From assembly GCA_024689525.1 (NCBI GenBank), contig JAILDI010000103.1, positions 1 to 5,903 on the forward strand: 5,903 bases of DNA, written 5' to 3'. The stretch is from Bacteroidales bacterium. Its GTDB lineage: Bacteria > Bacteroidota > Bacteroidia > Bacteroidales > UBA932. The notes under the pieces are model-generated. The model saw nothing but the letters and a program-made list of their open reading frames with translations. It did not search any database and was not told the DNA's origin. Shown one piece after another: positions 1 to 5,409 of the stretch (positions within the stretch are counted from its first letter, which is position 1; every line of letters starts with the position of its first letter). A program made the position numbers and the translations under genes.

Positions 1-518
1 TGCAGCAGGACGCCCATCTTGCGAAGGCGCTCATAGTCCTGCGATTTCATGTAGCGGTAGCGCTCCGGGTGGGCCAGAAGAGGCCTGTAGCCGGCTTTCA
101 TCATCTTTTCAAGAGTTTCCCAGAAGTCGATGGGCGGGGCAAGGGACGATGTCTCCACCAGCACTCGGTCTCCTCCGTGAAGGAAAAGATCCCGCTGGGC
201 GAGCCTTTCCGCGAAGAGATTGTCCATCATGTACTCCGCCGCGAGGGAGAATGTCATCGGCCCCTCATATCGGCCTAAAAATTCCTGGAAGCGCTGTTTA
301 ATCTGCTCGGTGGTATTTGGGACATCCTCCATGATATGGGGAGTGAACCAGATGCTGCTCACGCCGTTATCCTGGAGGAAACCCAGAATCTTTACGGACT
401 CTTCGTAGGTCTTAACCCCGTCGTCCAGGCCATAAAGGATATGGCAATGGCTGTCCTCGGCCCCATTCAGGAGCCCGGATTCCACGATGGATTTGTGCCT
501 TTGGAAGAGCCCGAACAT
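1..518 (-). CDS. cpsB: PHP-domain protein-tyrosine phosphatase, CpsB/YwqE family (C-terminus beyond window)
   Basis: Metal-dependent phosphotyrosine phosphatase expected to dephosphorylate the tyrosine tail of the Wzc-type kinase encoded just upstream, and so to help control polysaccharide assembly and export in the cytoplasm. The frame is open from ATG at 518 to the window edge: 172 complete codons, beginning MFGLFQRHKS. Visible family motifs are DSHCHIL (D22, H24, H26) followed by LDDG (31-34), TPH (59-61), AAEY (E95) and AHPERY (H150), which correspond to the PHP metal ligands and active-site surroundings. The family is usually about 240-260 residues, so roughly the last 70-80 residues, including the final Asp-x-His metal ligands, should lie left of the window. 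The start follows the kinase stop by 6 bases, and no better ATG fits the conserved N-terminus. It is the third gene of a wza-wzc-phosphatase operon. Histidinol-phosphatase, another PHP family, is the main alternative, but AHPERY and the kinase neighbour favour CpsB/YwqE. Confidence 0.93.
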   Translation of the reverse strand, partial: MFGLFQRHKSIVESGLLNGAEDSHCHILYGLDDGVKTYEESVKILGFLQDNGVSSIWFTPHIMEDVPNTTEQIKQRFQEFLGRYEGPMTFSLAAEYMMDNLFAERLAQRDLFLHGGDRVLVETSSLAPPIDFWETLEKMMKAGYRPLLAHPERYRYMKSQDYERLRKMGVLL

Positions 519-524
519 AGGCTG

Positions 525-2951
525 CTACTTCTCTTCCTCGCTTCCGTAACCATAGCCGTAGCCATAGCCGTAGCCATAACCGTAACCATAGCCGTAGCCG
601 TAATGCTTGGAACCGCTGCCGTCTACACCGTTCAGGACAACCGCCATACGCTTGAAGCGGCCATCGTGATAGATCTGCTCAAGTGCAGGGAGAGCCCTCT
701 TGTCGAACATACCGGCGCGGATGACGAAGATGGTGATATCGGAATGGGTGCCGATGATCGTAGTATCTGCAACCAGATCCACAGGCGGGCAGTCGAAGAA
801 GATATAGTCGTACTTGCCCTTGAGTTCGGCGATGAGAGCCTCGAAGCGGTCCGACACAAGGAGTTCCGACGGGTTCGGAGGAATGGAGCCCACGGTTATG
901 ATATCCAGATTGACGGCAAGATTCGTGACGTGGCCCTCTATGCTCTGCGACTTGCCGGACAGATATGCCGACACGCCGGTGCCGTTCTTACTAACCGCCT
1001 TGGACAGGGTTGCTTTGCGGAGGTCCAGGTCCACAAGAATAACCTTGGAGCCCTTCAGCGCCATTGAGGCCGACAGGTTAAGGAGGGTGAAGGTCTTACC
1101 GGCGTTGGGGTTGAAAGAGGTGAGCATTATCACCTGCGCTTTCTGCGAACGCACCATCAGATCCAGGTTGGTACGCATCACGCGGAAGGCTTCGTTCACG
1201 CCGTCTCGCTTGCCACTCTCCACGAGGATGCGGGTGCGGGTGTGATCGAAGCGGTTGGCGCGGAGCCTCTGCCAGTAGTTGCCGGTGAGGCCGATCTGCG
1301 GAACTTCCGCCAGGAACGGCATGCTCAGAGATGAGATGTCGCTACGGCTCTTCACCGTTGTATCGAGGAGTTTGCGCACGTAGAATATGCCGAAAGGAAT
1401 ACCCAGGCCAAGAACGAGAGCAACCAACAAAATCATCATCTTGTTGGGCGAAACGGGGCCCGATGAGCCGTTAGGACGCATGATAAGACGGGTGTTGGCC
1501 GCGGTAAGGCGGCTCTGGAGTTCATTCTCCTCGCGTTTCTGGAGGAGGAAGATATAGAGCTGCTCCTTAACTTTCTGCTGACGCTCGATGCTCAGGAGTT
1601 CCAGCTGCTGCCCTGAAGTGGAAGAAATGCGGGACAGGATCTGCTTCTCCTGATCCTCGATCTTGTTCACCTGCATCTGCAGGGTGGAAATCAGGTTGTC
1701 GACGGAACGGTTGATGGCTATCTTGTACTGCTCCAGGGTTGCGGTGAGATCCTGCACGATGGCATTGTTCTCACTGGAAATCTGCAACGCCCTTTCACGC
1801 TCCAGGAATGCCTGGTTGTATGTTGCGATCTGGCTTTCGATGTTCACGCTCTGAAGGCCGCTGTTTGCAGGCATCAGGTCGTTCGCATGAGAAGGGTCGT
1901 TGATGAACTGCTTGATCATCTTGGCGATGGCCAGCTGGTTGGATGTTGCAAATCCCTGTGCCGACATTGCGCTTGACTGCTGCAGGTACAGCTGGGCGGT
2001 GGACTGGATATCGGACACCTGATGGCTCTGCTTGTATTCGCGCAGATTGTCCTCGATGCCGCCGAGTTCCTGCTCGATAACGCCGAGACGGTCATTGATG
2101 AACACCGATGTCGCACGGGTAGACTTGTTGCGGTTGTTGATCCACTCCTCCTGATAGATATCCAGCAGGGTGCTCAGAACACTTTCAGCCCTTGAAGGGA
2201 ATACATCCGTCATGGAAAGGACCAGAACGGAAGACTGCTTGGAGGACAGTGATACCGAAAGGCTGTTGCAATAGACCTTTGCCATAGCTGCGGCATTCAC
2301 CCAGGAAATGGTGATGTCGTTGGACCAATTGCTCAGATGGTTGGTGGGAAGGAACAGCAGACCGCCCACAGGAGTATCCAGGGTGTCCCTGAAATGGCCG
2401 TTCACCTTCACTCCGCTGAGTTCGTTGCCGGCAATGCGCCAGTCCTTCAGGACGAAAGTGCTGTCTCCCGTCTTGACGATATCGAACGAGAAGGCCGATG
2501 AAGCATTGGGGTTCACCCTGTGCATTTCCACCGGGGTGTTGGTGTACATTTCACGAACACGGAGGAGCTGATTGTCTACATAAGATGTTTCAAGGCCCAG
2601 ACGGTTCACCACCTTTTCCATAAGGTCCGGCGACAAGAAGGCCTCGATTTCATTGTCCACGTTAGTTCCCGCCTGATAACGGTAACGGCTGGTGGTAAAC
2701 TGGGTGAGATCCCTCATCATAGTGTTCTGGGAGTCCTCGTCCACGATAACCTTTTCACTGCGGCTGTAGGACTTCGGGGTCTTGTACAGATAGAAGGCCG
2801 CTCCGAAAAGGCAGATGATTACGGAAAAGACGTACCACCATTTATGGTCCCATACGAGGTTCCAAAGGTCCGTGAGCTGGATATTCTGTTCCTGATCGCT
2901 CTGGGCTGCAGAGGGAACCGTATTCAGGTTTTGCTGATTATTCTCCGACAT
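525..2951 (-). CDS. wzc: Polysaccharide chain-length regulator fused to bacterial tyrosine autokinase (Wzc-like)
   Basis: Inner-membrane co-polymerase and BY-kinase that regulates polymerisation and export of capsule or exopolysaccharide together with Wza. The 808 residues match a full-length Wzc fusion. A Wzz-type N-terminal region starts near residue 25 with a first membrane segment at about 38-56. The periplasmic part contains long coiled-coil-prone stretches (about 285-480) and a GNVR-like segment near 455-475. A second membrane segment lies at about 504-525. In the cytoplasm come an ExxRxxR oligomerisation motif (E587, R590, R593), Walker A PNAGKT (615-620), Walker A' VDLDLRK (D641, D643, R645), PPNPSELL (691-698) and Walker B FFDCPP (D720). 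The kinase therefore looks intact. In Walker A, Asn-Ala replaces the frequent Gly-Glu, a tolerated variation (E. coli Wzc has PSIGKT). The C-terminus is ten Tyr-Gly pairs (784-803) and then SEEEK, an unusually regular version of the phosphorylated tyrosine cluster. It starts 8 bases after the wza stop. Confidence 0.96.
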   Translation of the reverse strand: MSENNQQNLNTVPSAAQSDQEQNIQLTDLWNLVWDHKWWYVFSVIICLFGAAFYLYKTPKSYSRSEKVIVDEDSQNTMMRDLTQFTTSRYRYQAGTNVDNEIEAFLSPDLMEKVVNRLGLETSYVDNQLLRVREMYTNTPVEMHRVNPNASSAFSFDIVKTGDSTFVLKDWRIAGNELSGVKVNGHFRDTLDTPVGGLLFLPTNHLSNWSNDITISWVNAAAMAKVYCNSLSVSLSSKQSSVLVLSMTDVFPSRAESVLSTLLDIYQEEWINNRNKSTRATSVFINDRLGVIEQELGGIEDNLREYKQSHQVSDIQSTAQLYLQQSSAMSAQGFATSNQLAIAKMIKQFINDPSHANDLMPANSGLQSVNIESQIATYNQAFLERERALQISSENNAIVQDLTATLEQYKIAINRSVDNLISTLQMQVNKIEDQEKQILSRISSTSGQQLELLSIERQQKVKEQLYIFLLQKREENELQSRLTAANTRLIMRPNGSSGPVSPNKMMILLVALVLGLGIPFGIFYVRKLLDTTVKSRSDISSLSMPFLAEVPQIGLTGNYWQRLRANRFDHTRTRILVESGKRDGVNEAFRVMRTNLDLMVRSQKAQVIMLTSFNPNAGKTFTLLNLSASMALKGSKVILVDLDLRKATLSKAVSKNGTGVSAYLSGKSQSIEGHVTNLAVNLDIITVGSIPPNPSELLVSDRFEALIAELKGKYDYIFFDCPPVDLVADTTIIGTHSDITIFVIRAGMFDKRALPALEQIYHDGRFKRMAVVLNGVDGSGSKHYGYGYGYGYGYGYGYGYGYGSEEEK
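543..602 (-). repeat. 60-base tandem array encoding ten Tyr-Gly dipeptides in the Wzc tail
   Basis: Read on the minus strand, ten consecutive six-base units TAY-GGN encode residues 784-803 of the kinase, each Tyr followed by Gly. From the second to the tenth unit the Tyr codon alternates strictly TAC, TAT, TAC and so on. This gives a 12-base sub-period TACGGYTATGGY of four copies, then a final TACGGA. The 12-mer TACGGCTATGGT occurs identically at 585-596 and 549-560. Gain or loss of 6- or 12-base units would keep the frame and only change the number of tyrosines. The region coincides with the C-terminal tyrosine cluster that BY-kinases autophosphorylate. Confidence 0.95.
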
Positions 2952-2959
2952 ATCTGTTT

Positions 2960-3784
2960 CTAATTGTTATTGGACAGGGTTATTACCAGGTTGGTGAGGG
3001 TAATCGCGAGCGAACCCATTGACACCCAGAATGAACCCGACTTGAAATAGTTCTCGTTGATGGTGGACTGGCCTGCACGGACGTCGTTGGGAGTGACGTA
3101 CACGATATCGCTCTGCTGCAGGTAGAAGCCCGGGGAATTGATGAGGTTGCCCGCATCCCTGAGGTCCAGCTGGTAGTAGTGGATACCGTCGTCCTTGGTG
3201 CGTACCACCAGGATATTGTCCCTGCGGCCGTAGATGGTGAGGTCGCGGGCCATTGCAAGGGCGTCCAGGATGTTCATACGGTCTCCCACCATATTGTAGG
3301 TGCCGGGGGCCGTGACTTCACCCAGGATGGAAATCTTGTTGTTCATATATTCCACGGTTACCACGGCGTCCTTCAGGTTACCGGTATCCGACAGCATGTC
3401 GCGGATGAGTTCCTGGAGTTCCCAGCGGTTGAGACCGGCAGCGTGGATGGTGCCGAGGATGGGAAAATTGATGTCTCCGTTATTGTCCACGATATAGCCC
3501 GTGATGCGCTGTGATGCGCCACCGGAAACGGAGAGTTCCGAGCCTGTGTAATATGTGGAAACGGGAAGGTTGAACGGAGTTGCCAGTTTGGGATCGCGGC
3601 AGGTTACGATAATCGACAGCTGATCCTGGGGCTGGATGATGATACCTGTGTTTATTGCCTTTGTGAGGAGGGTATCTCCCTGAATGTCCTGCAAGTAATT
3701 GATATTCTTGTAGGTATTCGAGCTGCAGGAGGCGAACACCGCCACTGCGGCTGCAATCAACAGGACCTTGAATGATTTTTTCAT
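2960..3784 (-). CDS. wza: Polysaccharide export outer-membrane lipoprotein (Wza-like)
   Basis: Outer-membrane channel component through which capsule or exopolysaccharide leaves the cell, working with the Wzc-like protein of the next gene. From ATG at 3784 it has 274 residues. MKKSFKVLLIAAAVAVFASC is a lipoprotein signal peptide, with C20 as the lipidated cysteine (Phe at -3 is slightly atypical). A poly-export domain follows at about 45-148 (IIIQPQDQLSIIV near its start), then an SLBB-like segment at about 150-230 (ISILGEVTAPGTY). A hydrophobic stretch at about 252-270 near the C-terminus could be the membrane-crossing helix, as in E. coli Wza. It is shorter than E. coli Wza (about 380 residues), which suggests fewer SLBB-type domains. 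An in-frame ATG at 3865 would add 27 residues before the signal peptide and run through the promoter, so I reject it. It appears to be the first gene of the operon and is 8 bases from wzc. Confidence 0.94.
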   Translation of the reverse strand: MKKSFKVLLIAAAVAVFASCSSNTYKNINYLQDIQGDTLLTKAINTGIIIQPQDQLSIIVTCRDPKLATPFNLPVSTYYTGSELSVSGGASQRITGYIVDNNGDINFPILGTIHAAGLNRWELQELIRDMLSDTGNLKDAVVTVEYMNNKISILGEVTAPGTYNMVGDRMNILDALAMARDLTIYGRRDNILVVRTKDDGIHYYQLDLRDAGNLINSPGFYLQQSDIVYVTPNDVRAGQSTINENYFKSGSFWVSMGSLAITLTNLVITLSNNN

Positions 3785-3820
3785 ATCTGGTTGGTTAATT
3801 CTGATTTTCTGTATAATCAT

Positions 3821-3840
3821 GCAAAAATACTTATTTTTGC
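3821..3840. promoter_or_regulatory. Perfect inverted repeat, candidate operator over the wza -7 element
   Basis: The arms GCAAAAATA and TATTTTTGC are perfect 9-base inverted complements separated by CT. Each arm carries a TATTTTTG on one strand, so a -7-like octamer points in both directions. The minus-strand copy is the one proposed for wza. The symmetry suits a dimeric DNA-binding regulator, but the region is AT-rich and no regulator gene is nearby, so chance remains possible. As RNA it would lie upstream of the predicted wza transcript start, so it is unlikely to be a leader hairpin. Confidence 0.4.
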
Positions 3841-3852
3841 GCACCAAAACAA
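3822..3852 (-). promoter_or_regulatory. Candidate Bacteroidota-type promoter for the wza operon
   Basis: On the minus strand TATTTTTG (3829 down to 3822) fits the -7 consensus TAnnTTTG. A TTG at 3852-3850 lies 20 bases upstream of it, about where the -33 element is expected. Transcription would start near 3815, giving a leader of about 30 bases before the wza ATG at 3784. The -7 element lies inside a 20-base inverted repeat. The -33 match is weak (GTTG instead of TTTG). Assigned by pattern and position only. Confidence 0.6.
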
Positions 3853-3872
3853 CATATTTGCCCACAAATTAG

Positions 3873-3880
3873 TATCTTTG
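3873..3880 (+). promoter_or_regulatory. Candidate -7 promoter element of rnhA-pdxA
   Basis: TATCTTTG fits the Bacteroides -7 consensus TAnnTTTG. It ends only 6 bases before the rnhA ATG at 3887, so the transcript would begin at or very near the start codon. No good -33 TTTG lies 19-21 bases upstream: the nearest TTTG (3857-3860) leaves a spacer of only 12 bases. The call rests on the -7 octamer and its place in the only gap before the gene. Confidence 0.6.
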
Positions 3881-3886
3881 CAAGTA

Positions 3887-4375
3887 ATGAAAGCTAAAAG
3901 GCCTCCCATATTCTTGTATACGGACGGTGCTGCAAGCGGAAATCCCGGGCCTGGCGGCTACGGGGTGGTGCTCCGCTGCGCCGGTCTGGAGAAGACCATG
4001 TCGGAAGGCTTTGCCCTCACCACGAACAACAGGATGGAGCTCCTGGCCGTAATCAAAGGCCTGGAGGCAATAAACTGGGACAATGCGGAAGTACAGGTGT
4101 GGAGCGACTCGTCATATGTGGTGAATGCCATCAACGAGGGCTGGCTGGACAAGTGGAAATCGACAGGATTCAAGAATAAGAAGAATGTCGATCTGTGGCT
4201 CAGGTTCGACCAGGTGTACAAGAAGCACCGCGTCGCTTTCCATTGGCTGAAGGGCCACGCAGGCCACCCGGAGAACGAAAGATGCGACCGGATGGCGGTT
4301 GAAGCCTACCACGGCACCGACCTTAAGGAAGACACAGGATACATACAGGAACAACAGCAGGAAACGCTATTATGA
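3887..4375 (+). CDS. rnhA: Ribonuclease HI
   Basis: Endonuclease that cuts the RNA strand of RNA-DNA hybrids in the cytoplasm, removing R-loops and primer remnants. From ATG at 3887 it has 162 residues, close to E. coli RNase HI (155). The N-terminal motif YTDGAASGNPGPGGYG carries catalytic D13. E51 (in NNRMELLAV), D74 (WSDSSYV), H124 (KGHAGH) and D134 (ERCDRMA) complete the active site. The segment GWLDKWKSTGFKNKKNVDLW (85-104) corresponds to the basic substrate-binding handle, slightly shortened. The last 15-20 residues form a polar, Gln-rich tail (QEQQQ) beyond the usual fold. It lacks the extra N-terminal hybrid-binding domain seen in some RNase H1 proteins. An in-frame ATG at 3791 would add 32 residues encoded by the promoter region, so I reject it. 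Its stop overlaps the pdxA start as ATGA, implying co-transcription and translational coupling. Confidence 0.96.
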   Translation: MKAKRPPIFLYTDGAASGNPGPGGYGVVLRCAGLEKTMSEGFALTTNNRMELLAVIKGLEAINWDNAEVQVWSDSSYVVNAINEGWLDKWKSTGFKNKKNVDLWLRFDQVYKKHRVAFHWLKGHAGHPENERCDRMAVEAYHGTDLKEDTGYIQEQQQETLL

Positions 4376-5409
4376 ATAACAGGAAACTCATCGTAGGAAT
4401 AACCCAGGGCGACTCCAACGGAATCGGATACGAGGTGATCATCAAGGCCCTCGCCGACGCCCGGATACTGGACTTCTTCACCCCCGTGGTGTACGGCTCG
4501 TCCAAGCTTTTCGGTTTCTACCGCAAGCAGATCCACAACATCGAGAATATGGAGACCTTCGTCATCAACTCGTCGAAGGACGCGGAACCGCGCAAGATCA
4601 ACATCCTCAACTGCCTCCCGGACAATGTCTACGCGGAGCCCGGCCAGGGTTCTCCCGAATCGGCAAAAGCCGCGATCGTCTCGCTCCAGAGGGCGGTGAA
4701 GGACCTTCACGCGGGCAGCATCGACATACTGGTGACGGCTCCCATCAACAAGAGGGGGATGAATTCACAGGGCTTCGGATTCACCGGCCACACGGAGTAT
4801 CTGGAGAAGGAATTCGGCACCGGGGAGACGGCTATGATAATGGTGAGCCCGCAGCTGAAGGTGGGCGTTGCCACCTGTCATATTCCGCTGAAGGACGTGA
4901 GCAGAAGCCTTTCCACCGAGCTCATTTTGAGCAAGCTCCGTGTGATGAAGAAATCGCTCCAGCAGGATTTCGGCATCATCGACCCCAGGATTGCGGTGCT
5001 GGGCCTCAACCCCCACGGCGGCGACGGCGGTCTTCTTGGCGATGAGGAACAGAATATCATCCTCCCGGCGGTGAAGGCTGCGGCGGCGGAGGGAATCCAG
5101 GCTTTCGGCCCCTATTCGCCGGACGGCCATTTCGCCCAGGGCAATTACTCCCGCTTTGACGCAACACTTGCGATGTACCACGACCAGGGCCTTGCCCCGT
5201 TCAAGGCGATTGCTTTTGCCGATGGCGTGAATTTCACTGCCGGCCTGCCGGTTGTGCGCACCTCGCCGGACCACGGCACGGCCTATGAAACCGCCGGCCG
5301 CGACGAAGCCGACCCCAGCTCGATGATAAGTGCAATCTACACTGCCATCGACATTTACCGCAACAGGGAAAAATACCGCGACCTTATGGAAGGCCGCTTG
5401 AAGGATTAA
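4372..5409 (+). CDS. pdxA: 4-hydroxythreonine-4-phosphate dehydrogenase
   Basis: Oxidises 4-phosphohydroxy-L-threonine with NAD; the product decarboxylates to 3-amino-1-hydroxyacetone phosphate, which PdxJ condenses with deoxyxylulose phosphate in the DXP-dependent pyridoxal phosphate pathway. The 345 residues fit the family (about 330-360). Recognisable parts are the N-terminal GITQGDSNGIGYEVI (9-23), TAPINKRGM (122-130), TGHTEYL (138-144) for substrate binding, and three metal-ligand histidines: H170 in ATCHIPL, H215 in LNPHGGDGG and H270 in MYHDQGLAPFK. SPDHGTAYETAG (298-309) is the conserved C-terminal motif. NPHGGDGG differs mildly from the NPHAGEGG of E. coli. It starts inside the rnhA stop (ATGA, 4372-4375), and its TAA shares bases with the stop of the convergent ABC gene. 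No pdxJ is in the window, so this copy is not part of a visible vitamin B6 cluster. Confidence 0.96.
   Translation: MNNRKLIVGITQGDSNGIGYEVIIKALADARILDFFTPVVYGSSKLFGFYRKQIHNIENMETFVINSSKDAEPRKINILNCLPDNVYAEPGQGSPESAKAAIVSLQRAVKDLHAGSIDILVTAPINKRGMNSQGFGFTGHTEYLEKEFGTGETAMIMVSPQLKVGVATCHIPLKDVSRSLSTELILSKLRVMKKSLQQDFGIIDPRIAVLGLNPHGGDGGLLGDEEQNIILPAVKAAAAEGIQAFGPYSPDGHFAQGNYSRFDATLAMYHDQGLAPFKAIAFADGVNFTAGLPVVRTSPDHGTAYETAGRDEADPSSMISAIYTAIDIYRNREKYRDLMEGRLKD

Noticed and set aside
336..1067. Plus-strand open frame of 243 codons with an Ile-Ala-Val repeat
   Set aside because: It is the antisense reading of the Wzc kinase domain; the repeat is the Tyr-Gly array read backwards, and the opposite strand has all the kinase motifs.
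2520..2963. Plus-strand open frame of 147 codons
   Set aside because: Entirely antisense to the well-supported N-terminal part of wzc, with no recognisable domain.
3785..3865. 27-residue N-terminal extension of the Wza-like protein
   Set aside because: It would place a lipoprotein signal peptide in the interior, and its codons coincide with the promoter and inverted repeat.
3856..3869. Second inverted repeat ATTTG-CCCA-CAAAT between the divergent promoters
   Set aside because: Five-base arms in AT-rich DNA are expected by chance; noted only because it lies near the better 20-base repeat.
3791..3886. 32-residue N-terminal extension of RNase HI
   Set aside because: Its codons are the divergent promoter region; the family fold begins a few residues after the ATG at 3887.
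4765..5274. Minus-strand open frame of 169 codons inside pdxA, and a similar one at 4306-4710
   Set aside because: Shadows of GC-rich pdxA codons; the plus-strand frame carries every family motif.
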